DNA of 64,000 nt from Pectobacterium parmentieri (GCF_001742145.1 NZ_CP015749.1:4966842-5030841), one strand, 5' to 3'. Shown: positions 10,469-21,348, counted from the stretch's first letter. Notes: generated by a model not told the origin, from the letters alone. Made by a program: numbers and translations.

Positions 10469-11725
10469 ATGATCAAGTCGACAGACAGAAAACTGGTAGT
10501 TGGGCTGGAAATCGGTACAGCAAAAGTGGCTGCGCTGGTAGGGGAAGTCCTGCCCGATGGCATGGTCAATATTATTGGCGTAGGCAGTTGCCCGTCACGC
10601 GGAATGGATAAAGGCGGCGTAAACGATCTGGAATCGGTCGTTAAGTGTGTTCAACGCGCGATTGATCAAGCGGAGTTAATGGCAGACTGTCAGATTTCTT
10701 CTGTGTATCTGGCGCTATCGGGAAAACACATCAGTTGCCAGAATGAAATAGGAATGGTGCCTATTTCAGAAGAAGAGGTGACGCAGGAAGACGTAGAAAG
10801 CGTGGTGCACACCGCTAAATCTGTGCGCGTGCGCGATGAACACCGCGTTCTCCATGTGATTCCGCAAGAATATGCGATCGATTATCAGGAAGGGATTAAA
10901 AACCCAGTTGGCTTATCCGGCGTGCGTATGCAGGCGAAAGTCCACCTGATAACCTGCCATAACGATATGGCGAAGAATATTGTTAAAGCCGTTGAACGCT
11001 GTGGTTTAAAGGTCGACCAACTGATTTTTGCGGGGCTGGCTTCCAGTTATGCGGTTCTGACAGAAGACGAGCGTGAACTGGGCGTGTGCGTCGTTGATAT
11101 CGGTGGTGGCACAATGGATATCGCGGTCTATACCGGCGGTGCATTGCGGCACACGAAAGTGATTCCTTATGCAGGCAATGTGGTGACGAGCGATATTGCC
11201 TACGCGTTTGGCACGCCGCCGACGGATGCTGAAGCGATTAAGGTACGTCATGGTTGTGCATTAGGCGCGATCGTCGGCAAAGATGAGAATGTGGAGGTTC
11301 CGAGTGTTGGAGGACGTCCACCCCGCAGTCTGCAAAGACAGACACTGGCGGAAGTGATTGAACCACGTTACACCGAGCTATTGAACTTGGTGAACGATGA
11401 ACTTTTACAGTTGCAGGAGCAGTTGCGTCAACAGGGCGTGAAACACCATCTGGCGGCAGGGATTGTGCTGACGGGTGGTGCTGCGCAAATAGACGGTCTG
11501 GCGGCTTGTGCGCAGCGTGTGTTCCATACACAGGTGCGTATTGGACAACCAATGAATATAACAGGGCTGACGGATTACGCCCAAGAGCCTTATTACTCAA
11601 CGGCGGTTGGGTTACTGCATTACGGAAAAGAATCTCACCTGGGTGGTGAGCATGAAGTCGAAAAACGTGCCTCAGTGAGCAACTGGTTCAAGAGAATCAA
11701 TAGCTGGTTGAGGAAAGAATTTTAA
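10469..11725 (+). CDS. ftsA: Cell division protein FtsA (actin-like membrane tether)
   Basis: Actin-fold ATPase that anchors FtsZ to the membrane and recruits later divisome proteins. It has 418 residues. The phosphate-1 region is VGLEIGTAKVAALVGEV near residue 10, VVDIGGGTMDIAVY is near residue 206 and the adenosine motif ILTGGAAQIDG near residue 332. The C-terminal amphipathic membrane-targeting helix is seen as NWFKRINSWLRKEF. The start ATG overlaps a TGA in the old ftsQ frame. ftsZ follows after 68 bases. Confidence 0.98.
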   Translation: MIKSTDRKLVVGLEIGTAKVAALVGEVLPDGMVNIIGVGSCPSRGMDKGGVNDLESVVKCVQRAIDQAELMADCQISSVYLALSGKHISCQNEIGMVPISEEEVTQEDVESVVHTAKSVRVRDEHRVLHVIPQEYAIDYQEGIKNPVGLSGVRMQAKVHLITCHNDMAKNIVKAVERCGLKVDQLIFAGLASSYAVLTEDERELGVCVVDIGGGTMDIAVYTGGALRHTKVIPYAGNVVTSDIAYAFGTPPTDAEAIKVRHGCALGAIVGKDENVEVPSVGGRPPRSLQRQTLAEVIEPRYTELLNLVNDELLQLQEQLRQQGVKHHLAAGIVLTGGAAQIDGLAACAQRVFHTQVRIGQPMNITGLTDYAQEPYYSTAVGLLHYGKESHLGGEHEVEKRASVSNWFKRINSWLRKEF

Positions 11726-11735
11726 TTTTATCAAA

Positions 11736-11764
11736 GAGATCACCTGGCACAGTTTTATGATCTC
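11736..11764. other. Stem-loop in the ftsA-ftsZ gap
   Basis: Perfect 7-base inverted repeat GAGATCA/TGATCTC with a 15-base loop in the short ftsA-ftsZ spacer, about 30 bases before the ftsZ start. It could affect ftsZ mRNA processing; no U tract follows, so it is not a typical terminator. Confidence 0.3.
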
Positions 11765-11793
11765 GCAGTTACAGGCACAAACGGAGAGAAATT

Positions 11794-12945
11794 ATGTTTG
11801 AACCAATGGAATTAACCAACGACGCGGTGATTAAAGTCATCGGCGTCGGTGGCGGCGGTGGTAATGCCGTCGAACACATGGTGCGCGAGCGCATCGAAGG
11901 CGTAGAGTTTTTTGCGGTCAACACGGATGCGCAGGCATTACGTAAAACAGCGGTTGGCCAGACGATTCAGATCGGTAGCGGTATCACAAAAGGTCTGGGT
12001 GCAGGCGCTAACCCGGAAGTTGGCCGTAATTCGGCTGAAGAAGATCGTGAAGCATTGCGTTCAGCGCTGGAAGGTGCGGACATGGTGTTTATCGCCGCAG
12101 GTATGGGCGGTGGTACAGGGACCGGCGCTGCACCGGTTGTGGCTGAAGTAGCCAAAGACCTGGGCATTCTGACCGTCGCTGTGGTGACCAAGCCTTTCAA
12201 TTTTGAAGGCAAAAAGCGTATGGCGTTTGCGGAGCAGGGTATCGCCGAGCTGTCTAAGCACGTCGACTCGCTGATCACCATTCCAAACGACAAACTGTTG
12301 AAAGTGCTCGGGCGTGGTATTTCCCTGCTGGATGCATTTGGTGCAGCAAATGACGTACTGAAAGGCGCGGTGCAGGGCATTGCTGAGCTGATCACACGTC
12401 CGGGTCTGATGAACGTCGACTTTGCAGACGTGCGTACCGTGATGTCCGAAATGGGTTATGCCATGATGGGCTCCGGCGTTGCACGCGGTGAAGACCGTGC
12501 AGAAGAAGCGGCTGAAATGGCGATCTCCAGCCCACTGTTGGAAGATATCGATCTTTCTGGTGCGCGTGGCGTGTTGGTTAACATCACGGCGGGCTTTGAC
12601 CTGCGTCTGGATGAGTTCGAGACGGTAGGTAACACTATCCGTGCATTTGCATCTGACAATGCGACTGTGGTGATTGGTACGTCGCTTGACCCAGAAATGA
12701 ATGATGAACTGCGTGTGACGGTTGTTGCAACGGGTATCGGCATGGACAAACGTCCTGAGATTACTCTGGTGACGAACAAGCAGGCCAGCCAGCCTGTGAT
12801 GGATCATCGTTATCAGCAACACGGTATGACGCCGCTGGCGCAGGAAAAACCGGCTGCCAAAGTGGTTAACGACCAGAATCCGCAGACGAATAAAGAGCCA
12901 GACTATCTGGATATTCCAGCGTTTCTACGTAAGCAGGCAGACTAA
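11794..12945 (+). CDS. ftsZ: Cell division GTPase FtsZ
   Basis: Tubulin-like GTPase forming the Z ring. The 383 residues equal the E. coli length. The start [13 protein letters not shown] is near residue 18, the tubulin signature [14 protein letters not shown] near residue 106, the T7 loop NVDFADVR near residue 207, and the C-terminal binding peptide for FtsA/ZipA/ZapD is [16 protein letters not shown] good ribosome site (GGAGAGAA) precedes the ATG. zapD, encoding a partner of this tail, lies at 18644 on the other strand. Confidence 0.99.
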   Translation: MFEPMELTNDAVIKVIGVGGGGGNAVEHMVRERIEGVEFFAVNTDAQALRKTAVGQTIQIGSGITKGLGAGANPEVGRNSAEEDREALRSALEGADMVFIAAGMGGGTGTGAAPVVAEVAKDLGILTVAVVTKPFNFEGKKRMAFAEQGIAELSKHVDSLITIPNDKLLKVLGRGISLLDAFGAANDVLKGAVQGIAELITRPGLMNVDFADVRTVMSEMGYAMMGSGVARGEDRAEEAAEMAISSPLLEDIDLSGARGVLVNITAGFDLRLDEFETVGNTIRAFASDNATVVIGTSLDPEMNDELRVTVVATGIGMDKRPEITLVTNKQASQPVMDHRYQQHGMTPLAQEKPAAKVVNDQNPQTNKEPDYLDIPAFLRKQAD

Positions 12946-12996
12946 TTTGCTGCCAGATAACGTTGGAATCTCCGCTCTTTGTGCTAAACTGTGCCA

Positions 12997-13967
<971 letters not shown>

Positions 13968-13979
13968 CGCCTGAAGTTG

Positions 13980-14507
13980 TCACTTCTTATTACGACTGGT
14001 TTTACTGGTACCCTCTCCGGCCAGTGATGCCAGTCGTTCTAATATCTTTCTAAGTTTTTCCGGGCTGTTGCCTGCTAACGTCCTCAATGTCTCCGCGCTT
14101 TGCTCACTCAACTGACGCAACGGTTTGTCGTCGGCACTCCCCGTGACTGAAATGTCACTATTTTTCACGGTTTCATGCCCTTTTGCGGCAAGCGTTGGAT
14201 TAATCCTGATGTCGATTGAAGCCAATGATGGTAGTATTTGTGCGCGTAATGCAGAGAGCAGCGCAGGTTGTTCGTAACGTAACCGCATCAGCCAACTGGC
14301 GTTGGCGGTTTCCAGTATTAGTAAGCCTTGTCGGTAATTAGCGACGCGGCACCATGGGTGCAACGGTGCTGGCAGCAATCCGCGGACGGCACGGTTGAGT
14401 TTTAATAAGGCGATAGCGCGCTGTTGCACATCTTGTAGCGGGCCTTTACCCGACATAGATGCGCTATCAAACAGAAATTCCAGTGATTGTGGGCGGCTAT
14501 CACGCAT
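13980..14507 (-). CDS. DUF721 / DciA-family protein
   Basis: A 175-residue protein starting at MRDSRPQSLEFLF, with GGAG eight bases upstream of the ATG. Residues about 20-105 match the DUF721 pattern as I know it: LLKLNRAVRGLLPAPLHPWCRVA, then LLILETANASWLMRLRY, then LLSALR. The rest is a polar, low-complexity tail rich in Ser and Lys. In other Gammaproteobacteria, members next to lpxC-secA are DciA, a replicative helicase loading partner of DnaB. E. coli lacks a gene here and uses DnaC. Whether this copy still acts in replication is unknown. It is divergent from secM, with starts 26 bases apart. Confidence 0.8.
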   Translation of the reverse strand: MRDSRPQSLEFLFDSASMSGKGPLQDVQQRAIALLKLNRAVRGLLPAPLHPWCRVANYRQGLLILETANASWLMRLRYEQPALLSALRAQILPSLASIDIRINPTLAAKGHETVKNSDISVTGSADDKPLRQLSEQSAETLRTLAGNSPEKLRKILERLASLAGEGTSKTSRNKK

Positions 14508-14533
14508 AGACCAGGCTCCGGTGGATGTTACTC

Positions 14534-15049
14534 GTGATTGGTATTCTAAATCGTTGGCGACAATTTGGCAGACGTTATTTCTGGCCGCATCTCTTATTAG
14601 GGATGGTCGCGGCGAGTCTCGGTCTGCCGACAAGCCTGAACGACTCACAGGATATTGCCTCACTCCCTAATTCAAGTTCCAGTGTTAGTCGCCAAAATAA
14701 CGTATCGCTGAGCCTTACCGATTTGGTGGCGTTGAAGGAAGCGCATCGACGCTCGTCCTACAGCGTTGATTACTGGCATCAGCATGCGATACGTACTGTC
14801 ATCCGTCACCTTTCTTTTGCATTGACGACGCCACAGACGGTTAATGCCCAACAGGCTGACGAACTGGAACCGCATTCTCTGGTTTTGCTGGATACGCTAA
14901 ATGCGTTGCTGACGCAGGATTCCCAGTATCCCTTCGTGATCTCCCCCCATGCTGGGCGAGTCACTTTTTATCCTCAGGCACATCATCAAATCGGTATTTG
15001 GCTTGCCCAAATTCGTGGCATCCGTGCAGGACCCTCTCTTCTCAGTTGA
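14534..15049 (+). CDS. secM: Secretion monitor SecM
   Basis: Exported arrest peptide whose stalled translation raises secA expression when export is poor. GTG 14534 (MIGILNRWRQFGRRYFWPHLLLGM) aligns with the E. coli start and has GGTGGA upstream; it gives 171 residues against 170 in E. coli. An in-frame ATG at 14525 sits directly on that site and is less likely. A Sec signal helix follows at about residues 18-32, and NYSVDYWHQHAIRTV-like sequence lies near residue 78. The C-terminus ends in GIRAGPSLLS. The conserved Phe150 position reads His and Ile156 reads Leu. Confidence 0.93.
   Translation: MIGILNRWRQFGRRYFWPHLLLGMVAASLGLPTSLNDSQDIASLPNSSSSVSRQNNVSLSLTDLVALKEAHRRSSYSVDYWHQHAIRTVIRHLSFALTTPQTVNAQQADELEPHSLVLLDTLNALLTQDSQYPFVISPHAGRVTFYPQAHHQIGIWLAQIRGIRAGPSLLS
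14984..15034 (+). promoter_or_regulatory. SecM translational arrest motif
   Basis: Residues 151-167, HQIGIWLAQIRGIRAGP, match the E. coli arrest pattern FxxxxWIxxxxGIRAGP at Trp, Gly-Ile-Arg-Ala-Gly-Pro and spacing. They differ at the first position (His for Phe) and after Trp (Leu for Ile). Arrest is expected from the intact GIRAGP core; strength may differ. Confidence 0.75.
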
Positions 15050-15121
15050 ACGTGTAATTGATAATTAGCTGAAGAAATTTCTTCCGTTTTCTCTGAGTTT
15101 CTCAGGTTTTCGATGTTGTGT

Positions 15122-15140
15122 TGCCACTGGATACGTGGCA
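15122..15140 (+). promoter_or_regulatory. Hairpin in the secM-secA spacer
   Basis: TGCCAC, loop TGGATAC, GTGGCA: a perfect 6-pair stem 20 bases before the secA ATG. Two smaller dyads lie upstream (GAAGAAATTTCTTC and CTGAG-TTT-CTCAG). In E. coli a secM-secA helix hides the secA ribosome site until SecM stalls the ribosome. This is the likely counterpart, but which strands pair was not computed. Confidence 0.5.
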
Positions 15141-15160
15141 CTTGTGAGATTAAAATTATT

Positions 15161-17863
15161 ATGGTCATGAATATCCTAACCAAAATTTTTGGTAGCCGTA
15201 ACGATCGTACTCTACGCCGTATGCGTAAAAATGTTGATGTTATTGGTCGCTTAGAGCCAGAAATGGAAAAACTTTCAGATGAGGAACTGCAAGCGAAAAC
15301 GCTGGAGTTCCGTGTTCGTCTGGAGAAAGGTGAAACGCTGGAAAACCTGCTGCCGGAAGCCTTCGCTGTGGTGCGTGAATCCAGTAAGCGTGTGTTTGGC
15401 ATGCGTCATTTCGACGTGCAGCTTCTTGGCGGCATGGTGTTGAACGAGCGATGCATTGCGGAGATGCGTACTGGTGAAGGTAAAACGCTGACGGCAACCT
15501 TACCGGCGTACTTGAATGCGTTGACTGGCCGTGGCGTGCACGTGGTTACCGTGAACGATTATTTGGCACAGCGTGATGCCGAAAATAACCGTCCGCTATT
15601 TGAATTCCTTGGCCTGAGCGTCGGTATTAACCTGCCAGGTATGCCTGCTCCGGCGAAGCGTGAAGCCTATGCCGCAGATATTACCTACGGGACCAATAAC
15701 GAATACGGTTTTGACTACCTGCGTGACAACATGGCGTTCAGCCCAGAGGATCGCGTACAGCGCAAACTGTACTACGCGCTGGTGGATGAAGTTGACTCGA
15801 TCTTGATCGATGAAGCACGTACACCGCTGATCATTTCTGGTCCGGCTGAAGACAGCTCCGAGCTTTATATCAGCGTCAATAAAATTATCCCTCACCTGAT
15901 CCGTCAGGAGAAGGAAGATTCGGATACCTTCCACGGTGAAGGCCACTTCTCTGTTGATGAGAAAGCACGTCAGGTTAACCTTACCGAACGCGGTCTGGTT
16001 CTGGTGGAAGAACTGCTGGTGAAAGAAGGCATTATGGAAGAGGGGGAATCGCTGTACTCCCCGACGAACATTATGCTGATGCACCATGTGACCGCTGCGC
16101 TGCGTGCGCACGTGCTGTTTACTCTCGATGTGGACTACATTGTGAAAGACGGTGAAGTTATCATCGTTGACGAACACACGGGTCGTACCATGCAGGGGCG
16201 TCGCTGGTCCGATGGTCTGCATCAGGCTGTGGAAGCGAAAGAGAAGGTGGCCATTCAGAATGAAAACCAGACGTTGGCTTCCATTACCTTCCAGAACTAC
16301 TTCCGTCTGTACGAAAAACTGGCAGGTATGACGGGTACGGCAGATACCGAAGCGTTCGAATTCAGCTCCATCTATAAGCTGGATACGATTGTGGTGCCGA
16401 CCAACCGTCCGATGATCCGTAAAGATTTGCCCGATCTGGTCTACATGACCGAACAGGAAAAAATCGATGCCATTATTGAAGATATCAAAGACCGTTCCGT
16501 AAAAGGCCAGCCGATTCTGGTCGGTACGATCTCCATTGAGAAATCAGAAGTGGTTTCTCTGGCGCTGGAGAAAGCAGGCATTAAACACAATGTGTTGAAT
16601 GCGAAGTTCCACGCCATGGAAGCCGATATCGTTGCTCAGGCGGGTCAGGCTGGTGCCGTCACTATCGCAACCAACATGGCTGGTCGTGGTACGGACATCG
16701 TATTAGGCGGTAGTTGGCAAACAGAAGTGGCACATCTGGAAAACCCAGATGACGGGCAAATTGCAGAAATCAAAGCCGCCTGGAAAGTGCGTCATGATGC
16801 CGTATTGGCTGCGGGTGGTTTGCACATTATCGGTACAGAGCGCCATGAATCTCGTCGTATTGATAACCAGTTGCGTGGCCGTTCGGGCCGTCAGGGGGAT
16901 GCGGGTTCATCACGTTTCTATCTGTCGATGGAAGATGCGCTGATGCGTATTTTTGCCTCCGATCGTGTTTCTAACATGATGCGTAAGCTGGGCATGAAAC
17001 CGGGTGAAGCCATTGAGCACCCGTGGGTCACCAAGGCGATTGCTAACGCACAGCGTAAAGTGGAAAGCCGTAACTTTGATATTCGTAAACAACTGCTGGA
17101 ATACGACGATGTAGCGAGCGATCAACGTCGTGCGATCTACACGCAGCGTAACGAACTGCTGGACGTGTCTGATATCAGTGAAACCATCACCAGTATTCGT
17201 GAGGATGTGTTTAAAGCGACTATCGATAGCTATATCCCGCCGCAGTCTCTGGAAGAGATGTGGGATTCGGAAGGATTGGAACAGCGCCTGAAGAACGATT
17301 TCGATCTGGATATGCCGATCAAGGCCTGGCTGGATAAAGAGCCTGAACTGCATGAAGAAACGCTGCGTGAGCGTATTTTCCAGCAGGCGCTTGAAATTTA
17401 TTCTCGCAAAGAAGAAGTGGTTGGCAATGAAGTCATGCGCAACTTCGAGAAAGGTGTGATGTTGCAGACGCTAGATTCCTTGTGGAAAGAGCATCTGGCG
17501 GCAATGGATTATCTGCGTCAGGGAATCCATCTGCGTGGCTACGCGCAGAAAGATCCGAAGCAAGAATATAAGCGTGAATCATTCTCTATGTTTGCCGCGA
17601 TGTTGGAATCACTGAAATATGAAGTGATCAGCACGCTGAGCAAAGTCCAGGTGAGAATGCCGGAAGAAATAGAAGCATTGGAGCTGCAACGCCGCGAAGA
17701 AGCTGAACGTTTGGCGCAGCAACAGCAACTGAGCCATCAGGAAGAAGATAGCCTGAATACCGGTTCTCCTGCTCATGCAGACCGTAAAATTGGGCGTAAC
17801 GATCCTTGCCCGTGCGGTTCAGGCAAGAAGTATAAGCAGTGCCACGGTCGCTTACAGAAATAA
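15161..17863 (+). CDS. secA: Preprotein translocase ATPase SecA
   Basis: Motor ATPase driving preproteins through SecYEG. Starting at ATG 15161 ([16 protein letters not shown], in register with E. coli MLIKLLTK) it has 900 residues. Walker [10 protein letters not shown] is near residue 102, [15 protein letters not shown] near residue 207, motif VI region [16 protein letters not shown] near residue 566, and the C-terminal zinc motif [14 protein letters not shown] binds SecB and lipid. It is co-transcribed with secM, whose arrest site lies about 130 bases upstream. A terminator follows at 17901. Confidence 0.98.
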   Translation: MVMNILTKIFGSRNDRTLRRMRKNVDVIGRLEPEMEKLSDEELQAKTLEFRVRLEKGETLENLLPEAFAVVRESSKRVFGMRHFDVQLLGGMVLNERCIAEMRTGEGKTLTATLPAYLNALTGRGVHVVTVNDYLAQRDAENNRPLFEFLGLSVGINLPGMPAPAKREAYAADITYGTNNEYGFDYLRDNMAFSPEDRVQRKLYYALVDEVDSILIDEARTPLIISGPAEDSSELYISVNKIIPHLIRQEKEDSDTFHGEGHFSVDEKARQVNLTERGLVLVEELLVKEGIMEEGESLYSPTNIMLMHHVTAALRAHVLFTLDVDYIVKDGEVIIVDEHTGRTMQGRRWSDGLHQAVEAKEKVAIQNENQTLASITFQNYFRLYEKLAGMTGTADTEAFEFSSIYKLDTIVVPTNRPMIRKDLPDLVYMTEQEKIDAIIEDIKDRSVKGQPILVGTISIEKSEVVSLALEKAGIKHNVLNAKFHAMEADIVAQAGQAGAVTIATNMAGRGTDIVLGGSWQTEVAHLENPDDGQIAEIKAAWKVRHDAVLAAGGLHIIGTERHESRRIDNQLRGRSGRQGDAGSSRFYLSMEDALMRIFASDRVSNMMRKLGMKPGEAIEHPWVTKAIANAQRKVESRNFDIRKQLLEYDDVASDQRRAIYTQRNELLDVSDISETITSIREDVFKATIDSYIPPQSLEEMWDSEGLEQRLKNDFDLDMPIKAWLDKEPELHEETLRERIFQQALEIYSRKEEVVGNEVMRNFEKGVMLQTLDSLWKEHLAAMDYLRQGIHLRGYAQKDPKQEYKRESFSMFAAMLESLKYEVISTLSKVQVRMPEEIEALELQRREEAERLAQQQQLSHQEEDSLNTGSPAHADRKIGRNDPCPCGSGKKYKQCHGRLQK

Positions 17864-17900
17864 TGGGCTGCTAATCCAGTGAGTAATTGGTGATAAGTGC

Positions 17901-17924
17901 AAAGGCGGTCATTGACCGCCTTTT
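17901..17924 (+). terminator. Intrinsic terminator after secA
   Basis: AAAGGCGGTCA and TGACCGCCTTT pair around a single T (in practice a stem of about nine pairs with a small loop) and run into TTTTAC. It sits 37 bases after the secA stop and 29 bases before mutT. Confidence 0.8.
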
Positions 17925-17952
17925 ACTTGGTAAGAATTTGATAGGAATTGTC

Positions 17953-18348
17953 ATGACGCAAAAACAGTTATCCGTCGCAGTGGGGATCATCCGCAATGCG
18001 GAACAGCAATACTTCATTGCTCGTCGTCCTGATGGCGTTCATATGGCAGGGATGTGGGAGTTTCCTGGCGGTAAAATTGAAGCGGGCGAAACGCCAGAAC
18101 AGGGGCTGATTCGTGAACTGTTTGAAGAAACGGGTATCGACGCTAGCGCACCACAGCCGTTAAACAACAAAACGTTTTCTACGCCAGAGAGGATCATCAC
18201 GCTTCATTTCTTTCTGGTTGAAACGTGGCAAGGGGAACCCTATGGCCGAGAAGGTCAGGAATCTCGCTGGGTGAGCGTAGAAGAATTACGTGAGGAGGAA
18301 TTTCCGCCAGCGAATGCGGAGATGATCCGCTGGCTGAAATCGTTTTAA
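17953..18348 (+). CDS. mutT: 8-oxo-dGTP diphosphatase MutT
   Basis: Nudix hydrolase that removes 8-oxo-dGTP and so prevents A:T to C:G mutations. The start is ATG 17953 (MTQKQLSVAVGIIRN) with AGGA seven bases upstream, giving 131 residues; the open frame extends upstream only through the secA terminator. The Nudix box GGKIEAGETPEQGLIRELFE plus ETGI occupies residues about 37-60. It follows secA as in E. coli and converges with yacG. Confidence 0.95.
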   Translation: MTQKQLSVAVGIIRNAEQQYFIARRPDGVHMAGMWEFPGGKIEAGETPEQGLIRELFEETGIDASAPQPLNNKTFSTPERIITLHFFLVETWQGEPYGREGQESRWVSVEELREEEFPPANAEMIRWLKSF

Positions 18349-18378
18349 TCTAGATTTGCCTGTCTGAAAAATGTTACT

Positions 18379-18406
18379 GCGAAACGTGGCTGTTAGCGCG
18401 TTTCGC
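18379..18406 (-). terminator. Stem-loop at the end of the coaE-zapD-yacG unit
   Basis: Perfect 8-pair stem GCGAAACG/CGTTTCGC with a 12-base loop that includes the yacG stop codon. Read on the minus strand it is followed after eight bases by a short U run (ATTTTT). It probably ends the yacG transcript and may also serve mutT. Confidence 0.5.
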
Positions 18407-18587
18407 TCCAGTCATCACTATCAGAAACCATGTCATCACTCGGAATGCGTTTTTCTTCGTCAGCCCATTCACCTAAATCGATGAGTTGACAACGTTTGCT
18501 GCAAAATGGGCGATAGGTGCTGTTCTCATCCCAGATGACCGCCTGCTTGCAGGTGGGACACTTCACTGTTGTAATCTCTGTTGTCAT
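18393..18587 (-). CDS. yacG: DNA gyrase inhibitor YacG, zinc protein
   Basis: A small 64-residue zinc-ribbon protein of the YacG family, which in E. coli binds GyrB and inhibits gyrase. Four zinc cysteines are visible as CPTC near residue 10 and CSKRC near residue 29. The tail is acidic and disordered ([15 protein letters not shown]). It is last in the coaE-zapD-yacG unit, 56 bases after zapD. Confidence 0.94.
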   Translation of the reverse strand: MTTEITTVKCPTCKQAVIWDENSTYRPFCSKRCQLIDLGEWADEEKRIPSDDMVSDSDDWSETR

Positions 18588-18643
18588 AAAATTCTTTTCA
18601 CTCTATTTGGTGCTGAATGCGTTTTCGTTTATCAGGGCTGGGT

Positions 18644-19396
18644 CTAACAGCAGGCCAGTTCAAACGTTAAACGAGGGGGAATATGGCCGTTTTCGCTATC
18701 CAATGGTAGAAAACGGATGGCATAGCGTGTCTTATGGCCGGATATTTGCGGATAGAGTTGATGTGTCTGTTCAAGACGCAAACGTAGCAGGTCTGCATCA
18801 GAGGCATTGTCCTGAAAGAAGCCATTCAGGCTGGTTTGTGGGCGAAATGTGCCGGAGTGACGGATCAGTTCCAGGATCATATCCAATGCTTGTTTGAGCG
18901 GCGACAAGGAGCTAAGCCAGCCATAAACCAATTTCTCACGCAGCGTCTGAGGTTGGTGCAGCCAGCTATGCAGTGTCGGCAAGTCGAAACTGCAGCACCC
19001 GCCGGGAATACCGAGTCGCTGGCGAACCATGCCAATCAGGCGATCTTCCCGTAAAAACTGCCCCATTCGCGGTGCCGCCATCAGCGTACCGGCCAGATCT
19101 TTTAACTGACGTCGTAGTGTGTGGATACGCTCCATGTCAACGCCCGGTACATCACTCCATTGCAGCAATTTTTGCTGTTGGCGCTCCAGTTCTTTCAGCA
19201 ACTCGGTACGCACATCTCCACGTTCTAGCACATCAAGCAGCTCGGCGATGGCACGAAAAAATGTCAGGGCACCCCCCATATCGGTCAGGGAATGGTTTTG
19301 ATGCAACTGCTGCAATAATGATTCGATACGCAACCAGGTACGCGTTTTTTCGTTCAGCGGATATTCAAATAAAATGGTTGAGGAGGCGTCACTCAT
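18644..19396 (-). CDS. zapD: Cell division protein ZapD (FtsZ bundling)
   Basis: Cytoplasmic protein that binds the FtsZ C-terminal peptide and cross-links protofilaments. The 250 residues compare with 247 in E. coli. The N-terminus [24 protein letters not shown] is diagnostic, and [16 protein letters not shown] lies near residue 132. The start overlaps the coaE end by 8 bases, so the two are probably coupled. FtsZ in this window keeps the matching tail. Confidence 0.94.
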   Translation of the reverse strand: MSDASSTILFEYPLNEKTRTWLRIESLLQQLHQNHSLTDMGGALTFFRAIAELLDVLERGDVRTELLKELERQQQKLLQWSDVPGVDMERIHTLRRQLKDLAGTLMAAPRMGQFLREDRLIGMVRQRLGIPGGCCSFDLPTLHSWLHQPQTLREKLVYGWLSSLSPLKQALDMILELIRHSGTFRPQTSLNGFFQDNASDADLLRLRLEQTHQLYPQISGHKTRYAIRFLPLDSENGHIPPRLTFELACC

Positions 19397-20015
19397 TCTT
19401 AGTCATCCTGTCGGTTGCGGAGGCGGCTAGATCCAAATAATGGCGGTGTAATTCCGCAACCTGTGGAGCCAGTTCGTTTGGGCAACGACTGTTATCAATA
19501 ATATCATCGGCATAAGCCAGGCGCTGCTCTCGGGTTACCTGTGCTGCCAGTATGTTTTCTGCTTGTTGCCGACTGATGCCATCGCGGGCCAGTGTGCGTT
19601 CAAGCTGTGTGTCTCTGTCTACATCAACGACCAGAATACGCTGTGCTCGCCGTTGTAACCCATTCTCTACCAGTAGCGGGACGACCCACAGAATGTACGG
19701 CGTGGACATGGCACGAAACTGGGCCTGTGTTTCCTGATGGATCAAAGGATGGAGCAAATTATTCAGCCACTGTTTCTCGTCTGGTGAGGAAAAAATTCGG
19801 TGACGTAGTGCGGTACGGTTCAATGAACCATCGGTATTGAGCACAGCATCGCCAAACCGGATCCTGATGGCATCCAGCGCGGGTTTCCCAGGTTCAACTA
19901 CCTGTCGTGCGAGGATATCCGCATCAACGATAGTGGCCCCTAATTTGGCAAATTCATCGGCGACGGTGCTTTTCCCGCTGCCGATACCGCCGGTTAAGGC
20001 TACGATGTATGTCAT
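19389..20015 (-). CDS. coaE: Dephospho-CoA kinase
   Basis: Last enzyme of coenzyme A synthesis, phosphorylating the 3'-OH of dephospho-CoA. It has 208 residues. The Walker [17 protein letters not shown] is at residues 8-22, and the lid/CoA region has [18 protein letters not shown] near residue 74 and [19 protein letters not shown] near residue 115. First gene of the minus-strand unit coaE-zapD-yacG. Its upstream region is shared with divergent guaC. Confidence 0.97.
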   Translation of the reverse strand: MTYIVALTGGIGSGKSTVADEFAKLGATIVDADILARQVVEPGKPALDAIRIRFGDAVLNTDGSLNRTALRHRIFSSPDEKQWLNNLLHPLIHQETQAQFRAMSTPYILWVVPLLVENGLQRRAQRILVVDVDRDTQLERTLARDGISRQQAENILAAQVTREQRLAYADDIIDNSRCPNELAPQVAELHRHYLDLAASATDRMTKNE

Positions 20016-20117
20016 TGCGCTCGTGCTGAAAAGTTAATATTTCGACTATCTTCAAGGGTGAGGAGTATATTCCCATCCCCCAAATCCGATCAGGCATAAA
20101 CCGCGGTTTGCTTCACA

Positions 20118-20206
20118 CTATCACTCTGCTGGGTGATAGGTAAATTTTTCTGATTTTATCCCAAATAAAGTGAAAATCGCAGTCTTGCCGCAGGATTATT
20201 CCTGCG
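20118..20206 (+). promoter_or_regulatory. Two hairpins in the guaC leader region
   Basis: The 292-base coaE-guaC gap holds CTATCAC/GTGATAG (20118-20124 with 20133-20139), followed by GTAAATTTTT, and CGCAGGA-TTAT-TCCTGCG (20189-20206). The first, with its T run on the plus strand, resembles a weak attenuator before guaC. I did not find a convincing purine-repressor box. Transcription starts were not located. Confidence 0.35.
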
Positions 20207-20307
20207 TATGATAACGTCACTGGTAAAGGGCATTATTTTTTCAAACGCGATTATGCTCAGTAGTGATACTGAATATATCGCCGTCACTAACCAGGAACTC
20301 GAACCTC

Positions 20308-21348
20308 ATGCGCATTGAAGAAGATGTAAAGTTAGGCTTTAAAGACGTTCTCATCCGGCCAAAGCGTTCGACGCTGAAAAGCCGCTCCGAGGTTGAATTA
20401 GAACGTCAATTCACCTTTCTCCACGCCGGAGGCAACTGGTCCGGTGTACCGATTATCGCAGCCAATATGGATTCCGTAGGTACGTTTAGTATGGCGGAAG
20501 TCTTGGCCTCTTTTGATGTTCTGACGGCTGTCCATAAACACTACTCTGTCGAACACTGGTCTCAGTTTGTGCAACGTGTACCGGCATCGGTATTACGTCA
20601 TGTTATGGTTTCGACCGGGACGTCTGATGCTGATTTCATCAAGTTAAAGCAGATTTTGGCGTTGTCGTCGGAGCTGAAATTTATCTGTATTGATGTAGCA
20701 AATGGCTATTCTGAGCACTTTGTGACATTCCTGCAAAAAGCACGTGAGGCCTGCCCAGATAAGGTTATCTGCGCGGGAAACGTCGTGACGGGCGAAATGG
20801 TGGAAGAACTTATTCTCTCCGGGGCAGATATCGTGAAAGTCGGCATTGGCCCCGGTTCTGTCTGTACTACACGCGTTAAGACGGGTGTAGGCTACCCCCA
20901 GCTTTCCGCCGTGATTGAATGTGCCGATGCGGCACATGGCCTTGGTGGGCAAATCGTGAGTGATGGCGGTTGTGCTATGCCGGGCGATGTAGCAAAAGCA
21001 TTCGGCGGCGGTGCGGATTTCGTCATGTTGGGCGGCATGCTGGCAGGGCATGATGAATGTGAAGGCACCATCGTTGAAGAAAACGGTGAGAAAATGATGT
21101 TGTTCTACGGCATGAGTTCCACATCTGCGATGGAACGTCACGTCGGCGGTGTGGCGGAGTACCGTGCCGCAGAAGGAAAAACCGTGAAATTGCCACTACG
21201 CGGTCCGGTAGATAATACCGTCCGCGATATCCTTGGCGGCTTGCGATCGGCCTGTACCTATGTTGGCGCATCCCGCCTGAAGGAACTGACGAAGCGCACA
21301 ACGTTTATCCGCGTGGCCGAACAGGAAAATCGTATTTTCAACGGATAG
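20308..21348 (+). CDS. guaC: GMP reductase
   Basis: NADPH-dependent deamination of GMP to IMP, linking guanine and adenine nucleotide pools. ATG 20308 ([22 protein letters not shown]) gives 346 residues like E. coli; the frame is open 15 codons further but without family sequence. The catalytic cysteine lies in [18 protein letters not shown] near residue 186, and the flavodoxin-like phosphate site SDGGC is near residue 219. It is monocistronic and converges with hofC. Confidence 0.97.
   Translation: MRIEEDVKLGFKDVLIRPKRSTLKSRSEVELERQFTFLHAGGNWSGVPIIAANMDSVGTFSMAEVLASFDVLTAVHKHYSVEHWSQFVQRVPASVLRHVMVSTGTSDADFIKLKQILALSSELKFICIDVANGYSEHFVTFLQKAREACPDKVICAGNVVTGEMVEELILSGADIVKVGIGPGSVCTTRVKTGVGYPQLSAVIECADAAHGLGGQIVSDGGCAMPGDVAKAFGGGADFVMLGGMLAGHDECEGTIVEENGEKMMLFYGMSSTSAMERHVGGVAEYRAAEGKTVKLPLRGPVDNTVRDILGGLRSACTYVGASRLKELTKRTTFIRVAEQENRIFNG

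Noticed and set aside
20240..20262. PurR-like sequence TTTCAAACGCGATTAT before guaC
   Set aside because: Only about 6 of 11 consensus positions match; too weak beside the 10 of 11 match at tsx.
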